Of a stretch of 64,000 bases of DNA, positions 1 to 7,091 are shown piece by piece (the first letter of the stretch is position 1; every line of letters begins with the position of its first letter). The notes under the pieces are model-generated. The model saw only the letters and a list, made by a program, of their open reading frames with translations, was not told the DNA's origin and made no database searches. This DNA comes from Nocardioides sp. Soil805. Lineage in GTDB: Bacteria; Actinomycetota; Actinomycetes; Propionibacteriales; Nocardioidaceae. The translations under genes and the position numbers were made by a program. The stretch spans positions 133,187-197,186 of the forward strand of contig NZ_LMSU01000006.1 in NCBI RefSeq assembly GCF_001429625.1, in the 5' to 3' direction.

Positions 1-2
1 GC

Positions 3-989
3 CACGGTCACCTGCACCGCGCGCTCGTGCTCGCCGACGCGTGCCGGATGCCCGTCGTCGGGCTGTCGTCGCTGCCGCGTCCCGCGGCGTGGACCGGAGA
101 GTGGGTCCAGCTCGCGCGCGACGACACCGACCCCGGTCCCCGGGAGGTCTCCGCGCGGGGCCAGCTGCACTGGGCGCCCCTCGACGACGAGGGGCTGCGG
201 TGCCGGATGGCCGCCGTCTCGGCCTGGATCGCCGAGCACCGCCCGTCGGTGCTCGTCTCGGACGTGTCGGTGGAGGTGGCGATGCTCGCCCGCCTGCACG
301 GCGTGCCCGTGGTGTCGGTCGTGCTGCCGGGCGATCGTGGCGACGCTCCCCACCGCGCCGGCCTCGGGCTCTCCAGCGAGCTGGTGTCCTTCTGGCCCGA
401 GTCGGCCCGCGGGATGGTCCGCGGCCTGGCCCCCGCGGACGCCGCCCGACTGCGGTGCCTCGGGGCGCTGTCCCGCTTCGGCCCCGACGAGCTCGCGGGC
501 CGCCGCCACGAGGACGGCGTACGACGCGTGGTCGTGCTCAACGGATCGGGCGGGGGAGGCCCCACCCCCGACGCGCTGGAGCTGGCCCGGGCCTCTGCCC
601 CGGGCTGGGAGTGGCAGGTGCTCGGGGGACCCTCGGGCACCTGGGTGGACGACCCGACGGCGGCCCTGCGCGACGCCGACGTCATCGTCACCCACGCCGG
701 CCAGAACGCCCTCGCCGAGGTCGCCGCCGCCCGGCGGCCGGCCGTCGTCGTCCCGCAGGACCGCCCGCACGACGAGCAGCGCACCACGGCCGGGGTGCTG
801 GCCCGTGGCGGGTGGCCCGTGGTGGTGCACGACCAGTGGCCCGAGGGGTCCTGGGGAGCGCGCCTGGAGCGCGCGGCGGCGCTCGACGGCGAGCAGTGGG
901 CGACGTGGTGCGACGGGCGGGCGGTGCACCGCTTCGTCGGGGTCGTGCACGCCGTGGCGGCCGGCTCCGGCGCGGAGGTGGTCCCGTGA
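3..989 (+). CDS. Glycosyltransferase, GT28/MurG-like C-terminal fold (5' end cut by window)
   Basis: The open frame runs into the left edge, so the N-terminus is missing; 328 residues are visible. The C-terminal half carries a nucleotide-sugar-binding signature of the MurG/GT28 type: a short VVVLNGSGGGG strand-loop, then DADVIVTHAGQNALAEV and a PQDRPHDEQ segment, which matches the acceptor/UDP-sugar loop of GT-B enzymes. It probably transfers a sugar from an NDP donor, but the acceptor is unknown. The stop overlaps the next glycosyltransferase start (GTGA), so the two are co-translated. An internal GTG at 27 is only a fallback start. The family call is fairly sure and the substrate is not. 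Confidence 0.75.
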   Translation, partial: HGHLHRALVLADACRMPVVGLSSLPRPAAWTGEWVQLARDDTDPGPREVSARGQLHWAPLDDEGLRCRMAAVSAWIAEHRPSVLVSDVSVEVAMLARLHGVPVVSVVLPGDRGDAPHRAGLGLSSELVSFWPESARGMVRGLAPADAARLRCLGALSRFGPDELAGRRHEDGVRRVVVLNGSGGGGPTPDALELARASAPGWEWQVLGGPSGTWVDDPTAALRDADVIVTHAGQNALAEVAAARRPAVVVPQDRPHDEQRTTAGVLARGGWPVVVHDQWPEGSWGARLERAAALDGEQWATWCDGRAVHRFVGVVHAVAAGSGAEVVP

Positions 990-1825
990 GCGTCGCGGTC
1001 GTGACCATCGTCCACGGCCGGTCGGCCCACCTGCGCGCCCAGCACGCCAGCCTGGCCCGGGGTCAGGCACCCGAGCACTACGTCGTGGCCGCCATGGGGG
1101 ATCGATCGGTGGTGGCGTGGCACCCGGCCGCCCCGCCCACGCCCGACGTCGTCGAGCTGCCCGTGCGGGGAGGCCTGCTGCCGCTGGCCGCCGCCCGCAA
1201 CGCGGCCGCCGCCCGGGCCGTGGCGCACGGGGCGGACGTGCTCGTCTTCCTCGACGTCGACTGCCTGGCCGGTCCCGCGCTCGTGCAGGAGTACGCCGAC
1301 GCCGCCCGCGACCGCCCCGACGTGCTCTGGTCGGGGCCGGTCACCTACCTGCCTCCGGCGGGGAGGCGCGGGTACCCCCTCGACGGGCTCGACGCCCTCG
1401 ACGACCCGCACCCCTCGCGGCCCGCCCCGGCCCCCGGCGAGCGCGTGCTCGGCGGCGACCCCGACCTCTTCTGGTCGCTGTCCTTCGCGGTGCACGTCGA
1501 GGGCTGGCGACGTGCCGGCGGCTTCTGCGAGAGCTACGTCGGCTACGGCGCCGAGGACACCGACTTCGCCGCCACCGCCACCTCGGCGGGCCTCACGATG
1601 GGGTGGCTCGGGGGTGCGCGCGCCTACCACCAGCACCACGAGACGTCCTCCCCGCCGGTGCAGCACCTCGCCGACATCCTCCACAACGGCGCCCTGTTCC
1701 GCCGGCGCTGGGGCCGGTGGCCGATGGAGGGCTGGCTGGTGGAGTTCGAGCGGATGGGGCTCGTCGAGCGCGAGGACGGCGAGTGGCGGCTGACGTCGTC
1801 GGGTCGGGTCGCGGCGCGGGGCTGA
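986..1825 (+). CDS. Glycosyltransferase family 2 with galactosyltransferase-type C-terminal segment
   Basis: A 279-residue GT-A protein. The N-terminus (SVAVVTIVHGRSAHL) is a GT2 start, and the metal-binding motif is FLDVDC near residue 90. The motif GYGAEDTDFA near residue 195 is the signature of the galactosyltransferase C-terminal family that often follows GT2 domains. It has no membrane segments, so it should act on the cytoplasmic side. It starts on the GTG that overlaps the previous stop and should form an operon with that gene. Together they may build or decorate a glycan or a glycosylated small molecule, which is inference. Confidence 0.8.
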   Translation: MSVAVVTIVHGRSAHLRAQHASLARGQAPEHYVVAAMGDRSVVAWHPAAPPTPDVVELPVRGGLLPLAAARNAAAARAVAHGADVLVFLDVDCLAGPALVQEYADAARDRPDVLWSGPVTYLPPAGRRGYPLDGLDALDDPHPSRPAPAPGERVLGGDPDLFWSLSFAVHVEGWRRAGGFCESYVGYGAEDTDFAATATSAGLTMGWLGGARAYHQHHETSSPPVQHLADILHNGALFRRRWGRWPMEGWLVEFERMGLVEREDGEWRLTSSGRVAARG

Positions 1826-1866
1826 GCGTCGTCCCCAACTACCCGGCGGGGGTGGCGGCAGTCCGC

Positions 1867-2613
1867 TCAGCCCATGAGGCGACGGGCGAGGGGGAGCGGC
1901 AGGTGCTTGAGCGCGAAGCCCACCGGCTCCCACGGCCAGCCGGGCACGCGGGCGGACGCCTTCTCCTTCTCGATGGCCGCGACCATCGAGCGCACGCCGC
2001 GCTCGGTCGAGGCGACCATGGGCGTGGCCTTCGAGGTGGCCGACATCTCCGAGACGATGAAGCCGGGGTAGAGCACGGTCACCTTGATGGGGGTGCCCAT
2101 CACGTCGGCCCGGAAGCCCTCCGCGAGGTGGGCGACGGCGGCCTTGGACGCGGCGTACGTCGTGATGTTGCCCGGCATCCCGCGCATGGCCGAGATGGAC
2201 GAGATCATCACGAGGTGGCCGGAGTCCTGGGCGCGGAAGATCTCGGCGGCCGCCTCGGTCTGCGCGAGGGCCCCGAGGACGTTGGTCGTCGCGGTCTCCC
2301 GGTTGGCGTCGAAGCGGCCGGTGCCCAGGGGCTGGCCCTTGCCGAGGCCGGCGTTGACGACCACCCGGTCCAGGGTGCCGAAGGCGTCGCGGAACTCGCC
2401 GAACACCCGGAAGACGGCGTCGTGGTCGGTGACGTCGAGGGCGAGGACCTCCACGCGTACGCCGGGGTGGGCGGCGGCGATCTCCTCGCGCAGCGTCTCG
2501 AGGCGGTCCGTACGCCGCGCGCACAGCGCCAGGTCGTGCCCCAGGGCTGCGAACTGGCGGGCCATCTCGGCGCCGAGGCCCGACGAGGCGCCGGTGATGA
2601 GGATGGTCGACAT
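1867..2613 (-). CDS. SDR family NAD(P)-dependent oxidoreductase
   Basis: A 248-residue classical short-chain dehydrogenase. The cofactor motif TGASSGLG lies at residues 7-14, NAG follows in the middle, and the catalytic Ser-Tyr-Lys set is ISSIS then YAASK. The ATG at 2613 starts the Rossmann fold directly (MSTILITG); longer upstream starts are not needed. It is the last gene of a five-gene minus-strand operon headed by an acyl-CoA dehydrogenase, 7 bases after the histidine-phosphatase-fold gene. It probably oxidises or reduces a hydroxy/keto acyl intermediate, or a related alcohol. The substrate is unknown. Confidence 0.85.
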   Translation of the reverse strand: MSTILITGASSGLGAEMARQFAALGHDLALCARRTDRLETLREEIAAAHPGVRVEVLALDVTDHDAVFRVFGEFRDAFGTLDRVVVNAGLGKGQPLGTGRFDANRETATTNVLGALAQTEAAAEIFRAQDSGHLVMISSISAMRGMPGNITTYAASKAAVAHLAEGFRADVMGTPIKVTVLYPGFIVSEMSATSKATPMVASTERGVRSMVAAIEKEKASARVPGWPWEPVGFALKHLPLPLARRLMG

Positions 2614-2620
2614 GGGGGTC

Positions 2621-3277
2621 CTATCGGTAGGTGACGGCGTCGGGGGGCAGGTGCGAGTGCTCGTTGACGGTGAGCAGCGTGAGGCCGCGGCTGCCGTTGA
2701 CCAGCTTGGTGACGCCGGTGTTGACGGTGACCGCGTTGAGGCGCAGCCACAGGGCGGCGTCGCCGCCCAGCGCCGAGGCGGCCGCCCAGCCCATCGGCCC
2801 GCCGCTGGTGAAGACGACGGCGGTGCCGCCACCGGCGACGGAGGCCGCGGCGCGCGCCAGGGCGCCCTCGACCCGGGCGGTGAAGGAGGCGAACGGCTCG
2901 GTGTAGTCGTCGTCGTACGCACCCCCGGTCCAGCGGGTGGTGGCCTCGGCGAACCAGTGCTGGAAGACGCTCGGGCTCGACATCACGTCGACGCCCTCGG
3001 GAGCCGGGTGGCGGGAGAGGACCTGGAGGTGGTCGAACTCGTTCCACCCCTCGTCGGTGGTCACCTCGACGTCCCAGCCGGCCGCCTCGACGGCCGCGCT
3101 CGCGGTCTGGTGGTGGCGACGCATCGCGCCCGCGACCAGGACGGTGGGCTCGAGGCCGCGTGCGGCGAGGGCGGCTCCGAGGACGGCCGACTGCTCGACC
3201 CCGCGCCCGGACAGCACGTCGTAGTCCTCGGCCCCCCAGGACGCCTGGCCGTGCCGGACCAGAAGGACCTGGCTCAC
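2621..3277 (-). CDS. Histidine phosphatase superfamily protein with altered second catalytic motif
   Basis: A 218-residue phosphoglycerate-mutase-fold protein. The first catalytic block LVRHGQA is intact (His9 in RHG). The second active-site histidine, normally in a SHGG-like motif, appears replaced: the aligned segment reads VVFTSGG at residues 154-160, with Ser158 where His is expected. Arg53/Arg54 and Glu80 keep plausible phosphate-pocket positions. It sits between an APH-fold kinase and an SDR in the operon, so it may bind or dephosphorylate the phosphorylated intermediate made by that kinase. That role is inference; the fold is clear. Confidence 0.8.
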   Translation of the reverse strand: MSQVLLVRHGQASWGAEDYDVLSGRGVEQSAVLGAALAARGLEPTVLVAGAMRRHHQTASAAVEAAGWDVEVTTDEGWNEFDHLQVLSRHPAPEGVDVMSSPSVFQHWFAEATTRWTGGAYDDDYTEPFASFTARVEGALARAAASVAGGGTAVVFTSGGPMGWAAASALGGDAALWLRLNAVTVNTGVTKLVNGSRGLTLLTVNEHSHLPPDAVTYR

Positions 3278-3296
3278 TGCGCGCTCTCCTCGACGA

Positions 3297-4370
3297 TCAC
3301 TGCGCGATCAGCCCGTCGACCCGGGTGCCGACCATGCGCACGGCCTCGCCGAAGAGGCCGTAGACCTCGTTGGTGGTCTGCCCGGCGACGAAGCGGTAGT
3401 AGATCTGCTGGGCGATCACGGCCAGCCGGAAGAGCCCGAAGACCTCGTAGAAGCGCCACTGCTCGGGCGTGACCGAGAGCCCCATCCGCTCGCAGTAGCG
3501 CGCCACGAACTCGTCGCGGGTCAGCATCCCGGGCAGGTGCGTGGGCACCCGCCGCATCATCTGCCAGCCGTCGTCGTCGCCCGCCTCGACCCAGTAGGCC
3601 ATCGAGCCGGCCAGGTCCATGAGCGGGTCGCCCAGGGTGGCCATCTCCCAGTCGAGCACGCCGACCACCCGGGTCACGTCGTCGCGGGACAGCACGAGGT
3701 TGTCGAGCTTGTAGTCGTTGTGGATCACGCAGGTCGCGACGTCCTCGGGCTGGTGCTCGGCCAGCCAGGCCATCACGTCCTCGTAGTCGGGGACGTCGTC
3801 GGTGCGTGCGTTGCGGTAGCGCACGGACCAGCCCTCGACCTGCCGGCGCACGTAGCCGGTGCCCTTGCCGAGGTCGGTGAGGCCGGCGGCGTCGGCATCC
3901 ACGCTGTGCAGCTCGACGAGCACGTCGACGGCCCGCAGGCACAGCGCGCGCGCCTGCTCGGCCGGGAGGGGTACGTCGGGTGGCCACTCGCTGCGCGGGA
4001 TCACCCCGTCGATGCGCTCCATCGCGTAGAAGTCGGCACCGATCACCGACGGGTCGTCGCAGAAGGCGACCATCGGGGCGACGTAGGCGAAGACCGGCGC
4101 GAGTGCGGTCTGGATCGCGAACTCGCGGTGCATGTCGTGCGCACCGCGCGCCTTGGTCCCGACCGGCGCCCGGCGCAGCACGAGGTCCCGAGTGGGGTAG
4201 CGCAGCAGGTAGGTGAGGTTGGAGGCCCCGCCGGAGAACTGGCGGACCTCGGGGGTGGTGTCGAGCCCGGTCGCGTCGGCGGCGTGGGTGCGCAGCCAGG
4301 ACGCCACCGCCTCGACGTCGAACGCGTCCTCCTCGCGGACCGGCCTGGCGCCGGCGACTGGGCTACTCAT
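3297..4370 (-). CDS. APH-fold phosphotransferase, ACAD10/11- and LvaA-like
   Basis: A 357-residue aminoglycoside-phosphotransferase-fold kinase. The catalytic loop reads VIHNDYKLDN (His217, Asp219 base) and the Mg-binding motif is VLDWEMATLGDP (Asp240). The N-lobe contains FSGGASNLTY, the usual nucleotide-loop region of the acyl-CoA-linked subgroup. Relatives fused to or adjacent to acyl-CoA dehydrogenases (mammalian ACAD10/11, Pseudomonas LvaA) phosphorylate 4-hydroxyacyl-CoA so that the dehydrogenase-fold partner can eliminate phosphate. Here the partner acyl-CoA dehydrogenase is two genes upstream in the same operon. Its ATG overlaps the end of the preceding SDR by 8 bases. An antibiotic-resistance role is unlikely. 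Confidence 0.85.
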   Translation of the reverse strand: MSSPVAGARPVREEDAFDVEAVASWLRTHAADATGLDTTPEVRQFSGGASNLTYLLRYPTRDLVLRRAPVGTKARGAHDMHREFAIQTALAPVFAYVAPMVAFCDDPSVIGADFYAMERIDGVIPRSEWPPDVPLPAEQARALCLRAVDVLVELHSVDADAAGLTDLGKGTGYVRRQVEGWSVRYRNARTDDVPDYEDVMAWLAEHQPEDVATCVIHNDYKLDNLVLSRDDVTRVVGVLDWEMATLGDPLMDLAGSMAYWVEAGDDDGWQMMRRVPTHLPGMLTRDEFVARYCERMGLSVTPEQWRFYEVFGLFRLAVIAQQIYYRFVAGQTTNEVYGLFGEAVRMVGTRVDGLIAQ

Positions 4371-5160
4371 CTCCGGGTCCTGAGGAGCCGAGGGACGAGG
4401 CGTCTCGAAGGGCCAGCTTGGCCGCCTGGGCGCGCATCACCTGGTCGTACGCCGGGCGGTCGGCCCACTTGAGGAAGTACGCCTGCCGGGCCGGCTCGTC
4501 GGGCACGATCACGTCGTCGCCGGCGTCCATCCCGGCCAGGACCGCCGCGGCGACCTGCTCGGCGGTGATCGGGGAGCGCTCGACGAGCCCGCGCACGATC
4601 TCGCCGAGGGCGGTGTCGCTGCCCTGCATCGAGCTCATCAGGTTGGTGCGGAAGTACGACGGGCACACGGCGCTCGCGCGGATCCCGAAGCCCGCCAGCT
4701 CGTGGCCGCAGGTCTCGGTGAAGGCGACCACGGCCGCCTTGGTCGCGTTGTAGGAGCCCATCCCGGCCGGGTGCACGAGGCCGGCCAGCGAGGCCACGTT
4801 GACCAGGTGCCCGGAGCCCTGGGCCTTGAGCATCGGGGTGAAGGCCTGCACGCCGCGGACCACGCCGAAGAGGTTGACCTCGGTGATCTGGCGCCACTCC
4901 TCGATCGTGCAGCGGTCGATGCGGCCGCCGCCGGCGACGCCGGCGTTGTTGACGAGCACGTCGAGCCCGCCCCAGCGCTGCTCGACGGCCTCGACGGCGC
5001 GGTTCCAGTCGTCGTCGGAGGTGATGTCGAGGACCAGGTCGATGCCCTCGGCGGCCACCCGGTCGGTGGCCAGCACCTCGTCGCCGCGCTCGCGGAAGGC
5101 GGCCACCAGCGCGGCGCCCAGGCCGGACGCGGCCCCGGTGACCAGGACCTTGCGGTTCAT
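4363..5160 (-). CDS. SDR family NAD(P)-dependent oxidoreductase
   Basis: A 265-residue classical SDR. The glycine motif is TGAASGLG (residues 7-14), the NNAGVAGG motif is intact, and the active site is VASLAG followed by YNATK. The chosen ATG at 5160 gives MNRKVLVTG, and the 12 residues that a further upstream start would add look like non-coding sequence. It lies between the acyl-CoA dehydrogenase and the APH-fold kinase of the operon, overlapping the latter by 8 bases. By analogy with 4-hydroxy-acid pathways it could act on a hydroxyacyl/ketoacyl intermediate. The exact step is not shown by the sequence. Confidence 0.85.
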   Translation of the reverse strand: MNRKVLVTGAASGLGAALVAAFRERGDEVLATDRVAAEGIDLVLDITSDDDWNRAVEAVEQRWGGLDVLVNNAGVAGGGRIDRCTIEEWRQITEVNLFGVVRGVQAFTPMLKAQGSGHLVNVASLAGLVHPAGMGSYNATKAAVVAFTETCGHELAGFGIRASAVCPSYFRTNLMSSMQGSDTALGEIVRGLVERSPITAEQVAAAVLAGMDAGDDVIVPDEPARQAYFLKWADRPAYDQVMRAQAAKLALRDASSLGSSGPGDE

Positions 5161-5209
5161 GCGGGGTCCCCGCGGAAGTGCGAGTGCAGCGAGCAATTTC
5201 GTGGGGTGC

Positions 5210-6460
5210 TCATCGGTACTTGCCCAGCTCGATCTTGGCCACCACGTTGCGGTGCACCTCGTCGGGCCCGTCGGCCAGGCGTAGCGTGCGCGCCCCGACG
5301 TACGCCGCCGCGAGCGGGAAGTCGTCGCTCATCCCGGCGCCGCCGTGCAGCTGGATGGCCATGTCGATGACGTCGAGGGCCATCCGCGGCACCTCGACCT
5401 TGATCTCGCTGACCGCGGAGACCGCCTCGGCCGACAGGCCCTGGTCGAGCAGCCAGGCGGCGTGCAGGACGAGCATCCGGGAGCGGTTGATCGCGATCCG
5501 GGCCTCGGCGATGCGCTCGCGGTTGCCGCCGAGGCTGGCCAGCGGCTTGCCGAAGGCGGTGCGCGTGGAGGCCCGCCGGCAGGCGAGCTCGAGGGCCTTC
5601 TCGGCCAGCCCGATGGCGCGCATGCAGTGGTGTACGCGACCGGGGCCGAGGCGGCCCTGGGCGATCTCGAACGCGCGGCCCTCGCCGAGCAGGATGTTGC
5701 CCACCGGGACGCGGACGTCGTCGAAGGACACCTCGCCGTGCCCGAGCGGCTCGTCGTAGTAGCCCATCGTCGAGAGCATCCGCTCGACCTTCACGCCCGG
5801 GGCGTCGCGAGGGACCAGCACCATGGTGTGGCGCGAGTGCCGGTCGGCGTCGGGGTTGGTGAGCCCCATGAAGACCAGGATCCTGCAGTCCGGGTTGCCG
5901 ACCCCCGTGGACCACCACTTGGTGCCGTTGACGACCACCTCGTCGCCGTCGACGACCGCGGTGGCGGCCATGTTGGTGGCGTCGGAGGAGGCGACGCCGG
6001 GCTCGGTCATGCAGAACGCGCTGCGGATCTCCCCGCGCAGCAGCGGCTCCAGCCACGTGGCGCGCTGCTCGTCGGTGCCGTAGCGCAGCAGCACCTCCAT
6101 GTTGCCGGTGTCGGGGGCGTTGCAGTTGAAGACGAGCGGGGCGAGGAACGAGCCGCCCATCGCCTCGGCCAGCGGCGCGTAGTCGACGTTGCTGAGCCCC
6201 TCGCCGCCGTCGGTGCCGAAGTCCGCGGCGTACCGACCGGCGTGCTCGCCCGGCAGGAAGAGGTTCCACAGGCCCTGCTCGCGGGCCTTGGCCTGGAGCG
6301 CGGGGATGCGGGGGTCGGGGGTCCAGCTGTCCCCGCCGCTCTCGCGTCGCTGCGTGACGCCGGCATGCACGTCGGCCTCGATCGGCTCCACCTCGGCGGC
6401 GATGAAGTCACGCACGCGCTGCTGGAGGTCGGCGGCCCGGGGGGAGAGGGAGAAGTCCAT
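5210..6460 (-). CDS. Acyl-CoA dehydrogenase family protein (ACAD10/11-like)
   Basis: A 416-residue flavoprotein of the acyl-CoA dehydrogenase family. It shows the helical N-terminal domain, the FAD-binding block CMTEPGVASSDATN, the KWWSTG segment, and the C-terminal helical domain. Where short/medium-chain enzymes have the catalytic Glu in YEGT, this protein has RLADGPDEVH, the pattern of the ACAD10/11-like branch. It is the first gene of the operon and is divergent from a TetR regulator. A TAGGGT hexamer lies exactly 6 bases before its ATG, so its mRNA is probably leaderless. The paired APH kinase suggests 4-hydroxyacyl-CoA conversion rather than plain beta-oxidation (inference). Confidence 0.88.
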   Translation of the reverse strand: MDFSLSPRAADLQQRVRDFIAAEVEPIEADVHAGVTQRRESGGDSWTPDPRIPALQAKAREQGLWNLFLPGEHAGRYAADFGTDGGEGLSNVDYAPLAEAMGGSFLAPLVFNCNAPDTGNMEVLLRYGTDEQRATWLEPLLRGEIRSAFCMTEPGVASSDATNMAATAVVDGDEVVVNGTKWWSTGVGNPDCRILVFMGLTNPDADRHSRHTMVLVPRDAPGVKVERMLSTMGYYDEPLGHGEVSFDDVRVPVGNILLGEGRAFEIAQGRLGPGRVHHCMRAIGLAEKALELACRRASTRTAFGKPLASLGGNRERIAEARIAINRSRMLVLHAAWLLDQGLSAEAVSAVSEIKVEVPRMALDVIDMAIQLHGGAGMSDDFPLAAAYVGARTLRLADGPDEVHRNVVAKIELGKYR

Positions 6461-6466
6461 GGGTTG

Positions 6467-6496
6467 ACCCTACGCACACTGTTGAGCAATGCTCAA
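6467..6496 (-). promoter_or_regulatory. Candidate leaderless promoter of the acyl-CoA dehydrogenase operon
   Basis: On the minus strand TTGAGC (6496-6491) and TAGGGT (6472-6467) are separated by 18 bases, and TAGGGT is 6 bases from the ATG at 6460. Transcription would begin at or next to the start codon. The -35 box is one half of the TetR palindrome, which explains repression by occlusion. Confidence 0.6.
6482..6496. promoter_or_regulatory. Candidate TetR operator (perfect 7-1-7 palindrome)
   Basis: TTGAGCA-A-TGCTCAA is a perfect inverted repeat in the short gap between the divergent acyl-CoA dehydrogenase and tetR genes. It covers the operon -35 box and, on the other side, the tetR ATG at 6489. 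Binding would shut down both directions. Confidence 0.65.
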
Positions 6497-7085
6497 TAGC
6501 GTGTCCGATCCCGTACGCCGCCGGCTCAGCGCCGAGGACCGGCGTCGCCAGCTCGTCGGCATCGGCCTCGCGCAGATCATCGACACCCCCATCCAGGACC
6601 TGTCGATGGACCAGGTGGCCGCCGAGGCGGGGATCTCGCGCGGGCTGCTGTTCCACTACTTCCCGACCAAGACCGACTTCTACCTCGCCTGCATCGCCGC
6701 CGCCGGGCGTCGCATCCTGCGCAACACCGCGCCGCCCGAGGGCGCGGACGGCGCGGCGCAGGTGCGCGCGATCCTCACCGCGATGATCGAGCAGATCGAC
6801 CGGCGTCGGGCGTTCTACCTGACGCTGGTGCACGGCAGCGGGGTCGCCGACCCGCGACTGGCCGAGGTGCACGAGAGCGTCCGGTCGGTGTCGACCGACC
6901 GGGTGGTCGCGGCCCTCGACCTCGACCCCGGGCTGCACGAGGTCGTGCACGCCTGGTGGGCCTACGTCGAGGACCGGGCGCTCACCTGGAGTGCCAGCCC
7001 CCGCGAGGACCGAGGGCTCGCCCTTGAGGCCCTGGTCGCCCACTGCGAGCGGGCCCTGGACGCGCTGTGCGCCGAGGGCGCCTGA
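6489..7085 (+). CDS. TetR/AcrR family transcriptional regulator
   Basis: A 198-residue one-component repressor. The N-terminal helix-turn-helix reads MDQVAAEAGISRGLLFHYFPTK, typical of TetR. The C-terminal half is an all-helical ligand domain without a recognisable specificity motif. It is divergent from the acyl-CoA dehydrogenase operon, so its ligand is probably an acyl-CoA or free acid of that pathway. Its ATG at 6489 lies inside the palindromic operator. An in-frame GTG at 6501, just outside the operator, is a real alternative start that removes four residues. No Shine-Dalgarno sequence supports either start. Confidence 0.85.
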   Translation: MLNSVSDPVRRRLSAEDRRRQLVGIGLAQIIDTPIQDLSMDQVAAEAGISRGLLFHYFPTKTDFYLACIAAAGRRILRNTAPPEGADGAAQVRAILTAMIEQIDRRRAFYLTLVHGSGVADPRLAEVHESVRSVSTDRVVAALDLDPGLHEVVHAWWAYVEDRALTWSASPREDRGLALEALVAHCERALDALCAEGA

Positions 7086-7091
7086 GGTCCC

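Noticed and set aside
8-2524. 838-residue open frame on the minus strand over the glycosyltransferase genes
   Set aside because: It is Arg/Pro/Gly-rich without domains and lies opposite two recognised genes. Long shadow frames are expected at this GC content.
3297-4370. Aminoglycoside resistance phosphotransferase
   Set aside because: The gene lies in an acyl-CoA operon and fits the acyl-CoA-linked APH subgroup, so a resistance role is not supported.
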